Below, piece by piece: positions 49,053 through 61,670 of a stretch of DNA of 64,000 bases. The first letter of the stretch is position 1, and each line of letters starts with the position of its first letter. Below the pieces are notes generated by a model. The model ran no database searches and was not told the origin of the DNA. It worked only from the letters and a program-made list of their open reading frames with translations. This DNA is from Trichopria drosophilae. Lineage: Eukaryota > Arthropoda > Insecta > Hymenoptera > Diapriidae. The DNA is taken from positions 30,367,501 to 30,431,500 of the forward strand of contig CM059586.1 in NCBI GenBank assembly GCA_030407085.1, given 5' to 3'. Made by a program: the position numbers and the translations under genes.

Positions 49053-49641
49053 AAAAACTACAATACGAACTCGTATTATAGGTACCCAGTTAGTAGGCAC
49101 CCAAGTCGAAGGCTCTAGTTTTACTTTACAGATCGCGATAGTGAATTTTTGTTTCGATTTTGAGCAAACGTTTATTAAAGGATACAGAAACCTTATACTT
49201 ATATAAGTACTCGGCGGGTATTTAAATTAATTTCTTATGGTTAGCATATAGCCGCGTATAGCAACAAAGTAATATAAATTATAAAAAATACATTTTATAT
49301 CAATAAGGAAATGGTAATTAATGTGTCTAATCTACATTTGTTCTCTAGGCTTGAGGGTTCAAATAACAGAACTTATGATAACATTTATTTGAATTCTGCC
49401 ACATATTGACATTCTTTAAAACATTTCAAAAAAGTGATTAAATATTTGTATTAAGGAAATTTACACCTGCTGAAATGCGATTAGAGGAGATAATGGCTAA
49501 TTGTCTTCTGTTTCCAACGTAAGGAGGCGTATTTCTTGAATATTAACTGATGATTTTATATTTCCGGTAATTTAAAAATAATGTAAATAAAGTACTGATA
49601 ATAATATAAAAATAAATATAGATAAATAAGTGCAGAGGTAG

Positions 49642-49649
49642 TATAAAAG
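49642..49649 (+). promoter_or_regulatory. Candidate TATA box
   Basis: TATAAAAG in the context GTAGTATAAAAGAGGGCGC, followed by a GC-richer stretch of about 450 bp (49.68-50.14 kb). About 430 bases on, an ATG opens a 23-codon frame (MTFKLSEVLEITQWTITPEE...) that ends at TAA 50137-50139. It may be the start of a + strand transcript; no spliced coding sequence could be built from it. Confidence 0.35.
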
Positions 49650-50067
49650 AGGGCGCAAAATATATTGAGTTTCGCATCTCTTCCACAAGTTTTCACGAAG
49701 AGCTGAAACCATGCGACAGATAAAAGATCTACATTATTGAAAATATATCACACACGGTAATGTTTTCAATCGCATTGAAAAGATCGAGTCGTCCCAGTTG
49801 CTCGAAAGGCCGTAACCCAGTCGTGTTTTCTCACTTAATCGGTGTATTACGTTTGTACGTTTATGCTTACTAGTACGCACGAATGTGTTCACTAGTATAA
49901 TTGCCACCGCGTGTTACGAAGGTCTCCCAGCCCTCGTTTGCCGATGACAATAGTTAAAAACGCCCAAGACGATTAGTTTGCTGTTTTTTCTCAAGGTCTA
50001 CCGAGATTACGTTGCGATTCCGCTCTTCGAATATTGGTACCTTTTCTGACACCTACCGCTAAGTACG

Positions 50068-50139
50068 ATGACCTTCAAGCTCAGCGAGGTCTTGGAAATA
50101 ACCCAATGGACGATTACACCCGAAGAAATGGCTAAATAA
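50068..50139 (+). other. Small ORF, 23 codons
   Basis: ATG at 50068, stop at 50137. The composition is protein-like and it lies in the GC-richer stretch downstream of the TATA box at 49642. It could be a short first coding exon, a small peptide or an upstream ORF. No family recognised. Confidence 0.2.
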
Positions 50140-52268
50140 TTTGAACGGTTATGTATGTTTTTACCCAACGATGTTCCGATTAACTACTACTTATCTTATT
50201 ATTTGGTTTTATGACAATACCTTCATCAACGTTGCGAATGTTTACTTCCAAATAAGTCTCCAATGATTACAAGCCGTTAAAGTTAAGTTTTCTTTGCTGC
50301 AAAAACTTTTAGTACGTTTGGGTGATGATCAATATAACCAATTTACTTTAGTCAAATTTCAATACAATGTGAAGAAAGTATTGGAGAACGATAATTTGAA
50401 TAATGTTGATGTATTTAACACATAAAATATTTGTTAACAAAATAAGGACTTTTAAGGTCATTGTAGGAAGTTGTATAATTAGTCGTCACAGAAGTACTTG
50501 TTGAAAATTAATTACAAATTTAGAAAATATACACAATACTAAACCATACAATCTTAATTCTGATAATAGTAGTCAACACAAATTTCTTTGGACGGCCGGA
50601 GCAATCTCTAGGTATGTTAAACTCTTTATTGAAAAAATGGTACTGATTTTTCTAGGGATGCAGGGGGGGGGGGTTAGTACTTCTTGTACTGCTGATAAAT
50701 AAAATAGCCTATCAGTACTGCCGTATAAAATTTGTGCCCGAAACTTGGTATACAAATGTTATGATATGTTGACATCGAAATCAACCACTGCGCCTCTATT
50801 CGATCAACCTAGCCCCACCAAAATAGCTGACTGACATCGAATTGGTTTCAAACTATTAATTCAGAAAATGTATGTCAGTCAACATTCATTAGGATTGACT
50901 ACATCAGCATCTAACTTCACTCATAGTAGTATGCTAAGCAGCAAATTTAGTGATTTCAACTAAGTCATAGGCTCTTCTGAAGTAAAATTTATTGTATGTT
51001 TTTAAGCTCAAAACATAAATTCCAAATTATATATTTGATTAAAATGACCAAAATATAGACTTCAATGTATTCATAGTTGATTGAAATTATAATGCAAGGT
51101 CATGCCTACTATTAACACATACGACCTAATAAGTTTACTACGTATATCTACCACAAAGTCGAAATGATTTAATTTTAATAAATATTCCGTTTATATACTT
51201 TTATTTTGACTTACCAGGTAAAGTCATGAACTACAACTATGCTGCACTTCATCGAGAAAATTAAATTTACCTCTGAAAATGGCATACAATACATTTCAAC
51301 GACCAAAAAAGCAAATTTAAAGTGACTATGATAGGGAATTATATAGGCACGTAGAAATAAAAACATAATCTTCACAACTTTATTACTTGTATTTCGTAAT
51401 CAATTTAAATTCTACATTCCATGGTAGAAAATATGACCAGTTTCAGGCCATTTTTTCTGGTTTCTATGTTGTAAGCAGTGGAACCCACCAAAACTGGCCA
51501 GCAACTACTAAACTTGTCTCTTTCTCTGATTGGGTTTTTGGGGTGTATTTATTATAAGGAAAATATGCTGATCCACTGTTAAAGAAAGAATTCATCAAAA
51601 TTGTTTTTTTCGAAAAATTAGTAAAAGTAATGCTCATGAAAAATATTTTCACAACAACTTCGTATATATACGGTTTAGTTGAAAGTTTGCAGTTTTTTAG
51701 TATAATTATGATTATGTAATGGCACAAACTGAGCATATTATGCTCAAATATCCAAAATATGAAATCAAAGGGAAATGGATCTTTCCCAATTTGATTCAAA
51801 GGAGACACTGTCATCATGTTTTTCTGACTTTATTATCTCACGCCAAAACTCATCATATTCTTTATCATTTTTTATCATTATTCGTTATTTATCATCGTGC
51901 TTTTTCGTTATTCGTAATTCATTATCCGCCACAATCTGTATTCTTTTAAAGTTTCGCAGAGTTGATCGATGGGCTCGAAAATATATTCTTACTCCGTGAA
52001 AGAATTTGTTCGTAACAATGGAACTGCAACTTTGAGATATTATTCATAATTTATACAGTTCGACTATACGATTTTAATATTCCTTCGAACAGGGTACCGC
52101 TAATACTAAAACAATGGCATGACTCCTTAAATTTTATTCAAGAATGAACGGATCACAATTGCATTTAAATAAGACTTTAATTAGTATCGGTAAATTATAA
52201 TAATTAAATAGCACCCTTCTTTTTCTTAAAACATTTTTTCTTAAAATGTGAAATATAACATATGTATA

Positions 52269-52294
52269 ATAAATAAATAAATAAATAAATAAAT
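52269..52294. repeat. (AAAT)n microsatellite
   Basis: About six tandem AAAT units, just upstream of the 52.3-kb palindrome. Confidence 0.8.
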
Positions 52295-52341
52295 GTATTA
52301 TATATTTATCAATACGTTATCTATATTAAATACATATCAAA

Positions 52342-53663
52342 CTTAACCCATTAACATCTGGAAGTACAACTTTTGCACTTCAATTTCAATTAAGTATTTC
52401 GTTTAAAATCGAACATCAACAAAATGGAAAGGTATATATCGTACTATTTTCAACGTTGTTCTTTTCAATGGCGTTATCAAAATTGAGTTATCGTAATTAG
52501 AAAATGAAATATAGCTATTGAAATGTAAAAACAAATGCAAAAAAATCGGTTATACTTTTGAAGAAAACATTTTTTTTCACCGAAAGTGTATTTTCGGCCA
52601 CAAAATTCCTTCACTAAAGGTGAAGGAAATAGTTGTAGTATTAAGATATATTATTAAAATATTAACAAAATAACATAGTGATCACAAAATGGCGATGGCA
52701 GTGAGTAATTTCTTTTTAAAAGTTAACACATTTTTTTCATGAAAACTTTAAACTTTAGACAAAATTTTCTACGAGAAAAAATGTCTTAAAATATGATAAA
52801 AAATATGCCCAAATTTTGTTAGAACACATTGATATCATTTTTTATTGTTTAAATTTTTGGAGAAACAAAATTTTAAAAACAGTCGTTCAAAAAATCTAAA
52901 AAAATTTTAGTGTATTCTTTGACAAATTCCATTGATGTTGTTGTAAGGAAATTTTATAGTTTTCGAGAAAAGAAATTATTATTCTTGAAATCTAGAAATT
53001 ATTAATAATAATTTTTTTTCGCAAAAACTATAAACTTTGGAGAAAATCTTCTTAGAATAAAAATATTTTAGAATTAGTGAAAGATTACTCTTAATTTTTT
53101 CAGATTTTTTAAATGACTTTTTTCACAGTTTCGATTTTCTTAATTTTTAAAAAATAACAATTTGTATCAACACATTTTGAAAAAAATTGAGAATATTGTT
53201 TGACACATTCTAAGAAACGTTTGTTCTTATAACATTTTTTTAGAGTAGTGTTTGTAGTTTTCATGAAAAAAATTTGTTAAGTTTTAAAAAGAAAATTCTC
53301 ACTGCGATCGCCATTTTGTGAGCATGATGTTAGTTTATTAATATTTAAAAAAGTATCTTAATACTACAACTATTTTTTTTAACCTTAGACGAACGAATTT
53401 TGTACCGGCAAATACTCTTTCCATGAGAAAAAAATATTCTACAAAATAGTATACCACATTTTTAGCGTTTTTTTGACATTTAACTCGTTATATTTAATTT
53501 TGTAATAAAGATAGCTCAATTTTGACAATTTCATTGAAATGACCTATTTCGAAAATATCAAGACACGTACATTTCAATTTTGATGAACTTTAATTTTCAT
53601 ATGAAATACTTGATTGAAATTGAAGTAGGAAATGAGTCCTTTCCGGCGTTAATTCGTTAAAGT
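52342..53663. repeat. 1.3-kb palindrome (giant foldback element)
   Basis: The arms are reverse complements across the whole unit, centred at about 53002. The outer ends read CTTAACCCATTAACATCTGG and CCGGCGTTAATTCGTTAAAG, which pair imperfectly. TTCAATTTCAATTAAGTATTTC pairs with GAAATACTTGATTGAAATTGAA. TAGTTGTAGTATTAAGATA pairs with TATCTTAATACTACAACTA exactly, and CACAAAATGGCGATxGCAGTGAG is mirrored. No coding frame. Probably a long-hairpin non-autonomous transposon. Confidence 0.85.
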
Positions 53664-55433
53664 GCAAATTCTTGTGAAGTGATCAAGAGCTTATCACAAT
53701 TATCGATTTTATTTAAAATAAATTGGTTTCGTTTATTATAAGAGAGAACATTCGAAAACAATTTTAAAGTTTTATATCATTTTTGAGCATTAACGAATCG
53801 AATATTACACATGTGAGACAAACATTACAAAATAAAAAAATAAAAATTTTAAAAGGTTTATAAGTGGCATGAATTGTTAGACAATTGAAATGTTACACAC
53901 TTGTATAAATAAACACTGAAACGGATTGCACTAAAACAGTGCAATATAGGTAGGGGCAGCATTCGCGGGTCCCATATTACGTTCTCTTTTTTATCTTAAA
54001 AATTTTATTAGTTCCATCTTGAATCTTTCACGTATCTTTATAGGATAATCAAATGAAGATTTGAATTTTATTTTCATGGTAATCAAGAGCTTGTGTTCTT
54101 GCAATTCATCATTAAATAATAACTTTTAATTAATAGTACAAATTAAAATTTTGCAATAAATTAAAAATCCGATTTGAAAATATGATGTAGAATTGGTAAT
54201 TTAAAAAAAAAAGTATAACATTTAACTAGAGCTAGTACGAAGAAAACAGGATTATTGTATGATATAATAACAATAAACGACTTTATTGTTGTCCAACATA
54301 ATAAACTGGCGAGCCTCGGCAGGTATAACTGCTGTTTTATAGTTTAACCAAAGCAAACGATCAACACCGATAAATGTGCAAGCAATCTTACACACTTTAC
54401 GAATACAATACTAACATAGAGTTTCCCTATATCTAAAGTAACAGCAATGTATTTGATTATGAATTGAATAGGCTTTAGGTTTGAGGTTATGTACACGAAA
54501 AATGCGTCGGAAATGATCCACAGCTTCCCAACAACAAAACCATGTGGACCTATGTTATAATCCCAAAATCACTTGATGTGGAATACATTTTTCTAGCATC
54601 TGTTCATTCTCAAAATAAAATGTTATGAAAAAAATAACGTTGAAGTATCTTGCAGCGGATCGGCACCATATACTCATCCTGTAAGAAAAGTAATTAATCA
54701 CAGGTTAGAACAATAAATCGTTCATTCAGACGAGAAGTATGTGTTATATACAAATTAAAAAACATAGAAAAATTCAGTGGACGGATTTGAATCGATTTCA
54801 AATATCCTATTTCTGAAATCAAATTTTACATTTTTGCTGTAAAATCAAGTGTGTTACTTCAAGATACTGTCGCATCTATTGTAAGACACGAAAGGTGTTT
54901 CGTGCGAAGACATACATAATTACGTCTTAACTAAAAGTGTATGGAAATAAAACAATCATTTTTCCACTGCTGTCATTCAAATTCCAATCCTCCTTTTAAA
55001 GAGGCATCATATAATATTTGATTACAAAATTTGTCTATTTTACAGAATCAAAATTTCAGCACGCACTTGTCGAGTGATATACTAGCCGTTAACTAGTGTA
55101 AACGTCCGAATGAAAAATCTGATAAGAAAAGTAAAACATGTACCAGTACCAGTTGCTTCAAATTTAAAAATATTCAAACGTAATAAACGTTTACCCGATC
55201 GGGGCACTTAATTCATTTTATTTCGTTTTAATACGCGAGAACTTTTGACGGGTCATTATCCCATTAATGAAACTACATTTGACTCCCATAAAGCGACATT
55301 CTTGTTGGATTGTAAATGTAATGGTTCTAGCACGTCTGCGCGAACGACAAACTTAATCCGCGTATGGGACCTACAGTGATCAAGAGCGATCGTAAATCCG
55401 GATCCATAATCCACTCGAACGGGTCTACCTATG

Positions 55434-55442
55434 TATAAAAGG
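55434..55442 (+). promoter_or_regulatory. Candidate TATA box in GC-richer island
   Basis: TATAAAAGG within a GC-richer block (about 55300-55560). A second TATATAAA is at 55583, next to an inverted repeat TACACGG...CCGTGTA (55562-55584). This looks like a + strand core promoter region. No coding exon could be attached. Confidence 0.35.
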
Positions 55443-56352
55443 TTTTTCGTTCAACGAGGTCCCTTAAACTTTAGAAATTCTTCGCGCCCAACGTCAGAGG
55501 ACATCAAAAAGATTAAAGAACGTCGTCAAACCGCGATATATGAGAAAATATGTACAGGTTTTACACGGGAACCTTTTCCGTGTATATAAAGTGGGAAATG
55601 ACGTCATAAATCATTCTTGAGATCAAAAGTAATATTCGAATCCAATGTAAATCTATCTTTCCAATCACCCCACGGCATCTAAGGTTTAATGTAAATCTTC
55701 GTGATTCGATTGGGACTTTTATTTGAATGACAGTTTTTCTTAGTATTGTGTTCCTGGTCTACCGAATATTTATAGAAGTTCCGCTGTGCATACCCGTGTG
55801 GCCAATCAACTATTCAATTGTACCCCCGAGTTTATTTACTTCCATTAATATGTGTCTAGTGTTTTTTAATGTTGAATTTTGTAATTTATTTCTTTCATCT
55901 TTTAAGAAATGAAAACAAATATAGACAATCAGTCAACTACACTCTGTTTGTTCTAAATGCCAATAAAAATTATGTATACAATGAATATAATATTTGAATT
56001 ATTGTAAGATATGTATGAATAAGACCATTCTAATTCTACTTACATAAAAATAATTTTCATGCATATAAGCCCATCAATGCAAAAAATCAATGAAAATGTG
56101 TTTAAATTTACAATAATCATTAAACATTTTTAAAAACTGAGATAGTTTCTACAGTCGAACCTAACTCTGCAAGCATCAATGAAAATAATACCAGTGGATA
56201 AAATAAAATATTTTCCTATTGAATAGGTGATATCTGTTCGCACCTGATTTTGTTTGGCATAGATGCAGAATCGATTCAACACAGTTTGACTAACCATGGT
56301 CACTGATTGCTATAGTGCAAAAGGAGAAGCAGTGAAATTTCACTGTTTTTAA

Positions 56353-57440
56353 CCCTTAAATGCCACACGTCTGTAAAATCTTATATAAAACACACGGGGT
56401 CTTCGAGACCCCATCGCGAAAAATGTCGCCTAACTTTTTTATTTTTTGATATTTATTTGTGTAGATTTTTTCAATGTTGTGCAAAGCTTTAGAAACAGTA
56501 TAAAATGTTTATATTGCTAAAAATTCAATTTCAATATTGTATACAAAATAAAGTGTGGGAAAAAGTGAAAATATGGGTTACCGGAAACAAATTAGTACAA
56601 CATTTTCAATTTTTAATATTTTTACTTAAAACTTGAGTATAGTACTCTTGAGATATATCACTGTAAGGAAAAATTAAAATTCTATTGAATTGTTTTAAAA
56701 AAGGTTTTTTATTTTATTTATTTTGCAATGAAAAGTGTGAAATAGAAATACATCATAAATAACGTTGCAGCTGTACACATTCTTATTAAATTTTATTGAA
56801 CAATTTTTCTAACTACAAAAAATGTTAAAAAATTGATAATATAAAATATAATATGAAGAAAAAGAATGGAAAGAAAATAATGTCACTCTGAACCTGCACA
56901 ATGAGTGCATAGATTGATCCAATGAAGTGTCTCCTTGATCTATTTCCATTGCACTTTCAGCAAAACTATCTTCCACATAATCCAAATCATCTTCAGTGAT
57001 ATTATCATCTTCATCCAAAGATGCTTCGTCGATATCATTTTGATACAGATCGTCTCGGATTAGCGTTTCTATTATGCGTCGACTCCGCAAATTATAGGCC
57101 ATCTTAAAAGGTTATAAACAAACACAATAACAGACAGCAAAATTATTATCACCGTATATGATTATATTTACCTTCAAAATTGGTCAAACACTATTAAAAA
57201 TTGACAAAAAATATTACTCCAATTTACACAAAAAAGCGCGTTGATGACACACAGGGGTACTCCAGATCTCACTTTAATTTTGAAACGCTCGAAATAGTTG
57301 TTGCGACAGAACTGACTACTGATAAGTACGGAGGAGAGTAGTTCAAACCCATAACTATTATCAGAGATAACTATGAGGTCCATTTTTAGCGGGAACATTT
57401 GAAAATTTGTCATTAAAAAAGGCCGTGGGGCATTTAAGGA
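56353..57440 (-). mobile_element. piggyBac-type element, internally deleted
   Basis: Flanked by TTAA on both sides (56349-56352, 57441-57444). The ends are CCCTTAAATGCCACACG and, inverted, TCCTTAAATGCCCCACG. Just inside the left end, GGGGTCTTCGAGACCCC is a perfect short palindrome, as often seen in piggyBac-like elements. At 1,088 bp it is about half the length of an autonomous copy. It keeps only the first part of a transposase frame (see 56809-57102) and is therefore a non-autonomous deletion derivative. Confidence 0.85.
56880..57102 (-). pseudogene. piggyBac transposase N-terminus, truncated
   Basis: The ATG at 57102 opens MAYNLRSRRIIETLI, followed by a long acidic stretch rich in D and E (to about residue 60, ending near SAMEIDQGDTS). 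This is typical of the N-terminus of piggyBac transposases. After about residue 70 the reading becomes AT-rich filler and stops at 56809, with no DDD catalytic domain or C-terminal zinc finger. It lies inside the TTAA-flanked element at 56353-57440 and points inward from the right end, as expected. Confidence 0.7.
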
Positions 57441-57644
57441 TTAAATTGCTTTATGAGACAACAGCATTGATTCACTGCTTGAATCAGTGGAACTTTAACG
57501 TGAAACCGAGTAATTTGTTCGCCGTTGTTGACCGTTTATGCAGTGAATATGATGAAAGTTACTGATCTGGTAGTGAGTATTCGTTCACTGATTCAAATAG
57601 TGGGTATTTCACTGTTTCGAATTGAGAGAGTAGGCGGTAAATTC

Positions 57645-58290
57645 CACTATTTCGAGAATTTCAATGACCTCTTTTGTTCCTCTTACAAGGGAACACTTTC
57701 TGGAGTATCACTCGGATTCCTCTCATACTTGGCCCATCTAAAGGTCATTATAATTGCTGGAAATTTGTCATGAAACTGTGATAATAAGATGAAAAAAATG
57801 GCGGGTAAAATATACTAAAAAAAGAGAAAAAATAAGAATTCATCAAATTCATTTGAAACTCGTCGCAATGTTAGATTTCTACAGATCATAATGTGGGATC
57901 TAATATTACAACCATAATTTCGAAAGTTAATTAAATTGGCATAAAACTCATTACCTCGTAGTTTTTTATAATATTTTTATAATATTATTATTTTATAATA
58001 TTTAAGAAAACAGTTATTTTTTTTAACAATTATTGAAATTGATTCCTTTACATGGTAAAAAAAAGTACTAAATTTTATTGACATATAAATGTCACCGTGT
58101 TTGAGCCGCATTTTGTTCCTGGTGATTTATGACACCAAGTGTAGTAGTCAATTGTTATTAATTATGATGACATTTCAATTTGTCAAGTTTAAACCAAATC
58201 TAAGGGACACACCTAGGCATGGATATGCACATGAGAGGGTTCCCTTGTTAGAGGTCGTCATACAAATTGCAATTTGTTCGCCTGACTTCA
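57645..58290. repeat. Imperfect inverted repeat pair
   Basis: GACCTCTTTTGTTCCTCTTA followed by CAAGGGAACACT at about 57667 is mirrored by GAGAGGGTTCCCTTGTTAGA followed by GGTC at about 58233. The match is short and broken, so this is either an old foldback element or two facing copies of one repeat. Confidence 0.4.
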
Positions 58291-59085
58291 GGAACACAAA
58301 ATAAAGTAATAAAGTATGTAACACACAATAAATAAAGGATATAAACGTTTGTGTTGTGAAGGCAGTCAAAGTTAAATATATCGCCATTTAACCAGCGATC
58401 GGTTTCACATAACAGGAATGTCTCTCTGCATTTCTACTTTTTTGATTGGTCGTGTAAGTATTTTATAAATGGTTAACTTAACTATTTAATTACTAAAATG
58501 GACCACGTTTATATCTTATGTGAATATTCAGTAGATATTCTGAAGTTGAAGAGATCAGCAAAATTTGACAATTTTTACTGAATATTCACAAAATATTACT
58601 AAATATTTCCTGAAAAATTATCGAACTTTAGAAGAAATGCTAGGTTTCTGCTATCTTTTACCATAATTTGTTCAGAATAAGTGCCCTAATCGTTTGTGGA
58701 TGTACACTAATAGGTGGCAACAGTTTTTGATATCCTCAATTTCAGAAAATTTCGGTGATTTATACACAAAAAATATTTTCTCTGGGTAATGAGTTTTCAT
58801 TTAACCCCTTTCGTTCCGAAAGTCCGGAATTTTGATACAACTTTCAACGCTGTAACTTTTATTCCAAACGGCGCGGTGTTAGAAGATATTGAAATAAATA
58901 AAAATCGATAGATTTGGACCTCCTCTTTCAAATGCCCTGATCAGACTCAGCCGGTGATTTTAAAGAAAAAAGTTATGATAATTTGTTTGAAAAAAAATAC
59001 TGTTTTTTTCGACGTTTCTTCGCAAGAATCGCGTTTTTTGACATGGAAAAGGGCAATGCTGACCCTGGTAAAAGGCACTAATCGC

Positions 59086-60027
59086 GGCTTCTTGCTCAGC
59101 CCCTTCTTCTCCCGTCGGATTTTTTTTTCAATAAAAATGTACAAATATCACCATGTAACTCTTGAAATCATGGTGAATTGGGATGAAAAAGTCATTATTA
59201 TCATTTGTGAATACCTAATCTCATCGTGATACATTCGGAACCTCAAATTAGTTACATACAATTGGCTTTTACCGATTTTGACCTGTCAAGAATCAAATAA
59301 AAAAAAATGTTATCAAAATGAAAAGGCAAAAAAAAAATGGTAAAAATGCAAAAATGCAAAAAAAAAGTAAAATGAAAAATAAAAAAAAATTATATAAAAA
59401 GTATTGTAAAATAATAAAAAGCAATGACTCTACGAAATATGTATTGACGAGTAAACAACACAATGTAAATCATTGTGAATAAGTGGTATGTAGGTAATGT
59501 ATTATATTTATCATCAGGAATAAAGACAATTGTTAATTCCTTCAAATTTAAAATTAGGCAATCGAGGAGGATGGCTGCATTTACTCTGATATTCACTTTC
59601 ATTAAGCCTACAAACTTCATAGCACCAGATTGCAATGCGTACATAATTGTCGTGCTGCATTCAATTTTTAGATTATAAACCGATAATTGATAGGTCATAA
59701 GGGTGTATGGTCATTTTCAAATTCGCATGTAAGTAATGATATGGAAACGTCAAAAATGAGTGAAAAGTAGGGAAAAAATCGATACAAGCCAACTCTATGT
59801 AACTAATTTGAGGTTATGAATGAATCATGATGCGATTTGATATTCACAAATCATAATAATTACTTTTTTATCCCAATTCTCCATTATTTCAACCGACACA
59901 CGATCAACTAATCGATATTTGTGTAAGAAAATGTAAAATTACAACTTACAGATGCCATCTTGAAATCACCATTTTGTCTGTTGAAAAAAATCCAACGGGA
60001 GAAGAAGGGGCTGAGCAAAAGACCCAA
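59086..60027. repeat. 0.9-kb inverted-repeat element
   Basis: The left arm (59086-59285) and right arm (59775-60027) mirror each other. GCTCAGCCCCTTCTTCTCCC pairs with GGGAGAAGAAGGGGCTGAGC exactly, GAATTGGGATGAAAAAGT pairs with CTTTTTTATCCCAATTC, and CCTCAAATTAGTTACAT pairs exactly with ATGTAACTAATTTGAGG. The 490-bp middle includes an A-rich tract (59300-59400). Two modest open frames in the arms are mirror shadows, not genes. Confidence 0.75.
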
Positions 60028-60043
60028 CAAGGGTTATTAAGGA

Positions 60044-60130
60044 GTTTTTACTCGTTTAGAGTGACAATTCACTCTTGCTCCATAGTCACTCTATTTTCAC
60101 TTCGTGAAGAGTGCATTCTCGTTCAAAGAA
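60044..60130. repeat. ACTCT/AGAGT dispersed repeat copy
   Basis: Words GTTTAGAGTGACAATTCACT, CATAGTCACTCTATTTTCAC and GAAGAGTGCATTCTC form nested inverted pairs, as in the units at 5577-5690 and 46060-46210. Confidence 0.45.
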
Positions 60131-60949
60131 ATTTACAGTAGATTTGGGTACATTTTATTGTACTTATGTTCTTTAATTACACAGTTGCCGAAATTTATTT
60201 CGTTATATTATGTTTGGAAATGCAGTTAAACCCGCTTTAAGAAACGGTTTTGCAGCAAAAAATTCGATTCAAGCAATTCCCTTCCAACATGCACGATTTT
60301 CCATCGTCTTTGGATCGGTGAAATTCTGAATTAATCATATCAACTAGAGAATTCCGAACTGGGAAAATTGGGCCTGGAGGGGATATGTGACTCCCTTTTG
60401 AAGTATTTTTATGCCGAATAAAATTAATTCGTTATGGCGAAAGAATTCAATGTAGCGAAATGCTTCTGGCGGGGGAGAAGGTGAAGAAACGAGTTATAAT
60501 TTAAGATAAGGTGGGAGTGTAATTTAGGACATATATATCTTTATAACTTAGGACTTGAGTTGTTGTACGTGCAAAAATATCTTGCTTTACTTGTCTTACA
60601 GAGGTTTAGTAAGTACAACAAATTTTGGTATTCATGTACATTCTTACGGATGTCGAATCTTCTTCCATGCCACTCGTTACTATGTTTTAATTTCATACTT
60701 CAATCATTGCACATCCAAAATTTTTCATGTTCCAAGAAGTACGTAGATTGGTCATACATCAAGGTCACGAGACCGTAATATGGATAAACCGATGTATCGT
60801 TTTGGACATGTTTTGGACCAACATTGCAATTTCAGTTGCTGAGCATAACTTTGGTTAAAAATTGTCATATTTAAGCCGGTACCAACTGTCTAAAGCGCAA
60901 ACAGGTTCCCCGTTATAAAATCGGTATAATGAGTAAATCGATTTAAAGA

Positions 60950-61670
60950 CGACCGAGCGACATCGGTAGTTTGCGCCTCGGTGTCAATTTTCCTCGGCTA
61001 ATGTGCCAATACAACGAAATTCCACGGTTCTTTGATCATAATTAAATTGCTCGTTGTCGGGTACGATCGACACTTGCCGGTGTAATGAACATATTAGCGG
61101 ATAACGAGGGCGCTTCATCGGTGGACCCGAGTCATCGTCGATATCCACGAGGTTCGATTTCACCGGTCGGTCGCAGGCGCGGTTCTCCACAGGGGAACCA
61201 TTACACCGGGTTATACTACACCGGAACGCACTCGCATGTATATACGCAATGTAGACAGACAAACAGACAGCCAGGCTGGCCGATCGTGTCATTCGGTCTC
61301 ACTCTAGCACCATGGAGTGGGGAAGTCGTCTCTCGTCTAGAGTGAGAGAGGAGGACGTTTGAGAGAAAGAGATCCAACGAGGGGGAGAGAAAGAAAGAGG
61401 TAGAGGCGGAGGAGAAGAACTGTCGGCAGTCCGTGCCACAGTCCTAACTCGACCTCAGGCTGTGATAGATTGTATTGTGGAGTCGATCCGCGATCGATAT
61501 CGCTCGTGATCCTTCCGCTACCATTCGCGACTTTGGCGAACGTGGAGTCGCGCCCCTTGACCTTCCGCGACCTTGCGCCCCCGCCAAGGGGTGTTCGCCA
61601 TCTACCCGGTGTTCATCTTGCGAATCCTGGCCAATCGTCCAACTGCGAATACGGTCGTTCTGCTACAGAG
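60950..61670 (+). promoter_or_regulatory. CpG- and GAGA-rich promoter with noncoding first exon
   Basis: The most CpG-dense region of the window. From 61336 to 61421 it is packed with GAGAG words, the binding site of GAGA-type factors at arthropod promoters. GC-rich sequence continues to TGCTACAGAG at 61670, followed by GTGAGG, a strong splice donor. Open frames here (up to 124 codons) run in two overlapping frames and look like by-products of high GC. I read a + strand promoter and 5' UTR exon of a gene whose coding exons are beyond 64 kb. The exact start of transcription is not determined. Confidence 0.55.

Noticed and set aside
51464..51999. Overlapping open frames on both strands (117, 76 and 74 codons)
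   Set aside because: They overlap each other in different frames and strands, with low-complexity hydrophobic content. Typical of chance in AT-rich DNA.
58954..59229. 91-codon frame at 59 kb and its mirror frames
   Set aside because: Lies in the left arm of the inverted-repeat element; a shadow of repeat sequence.
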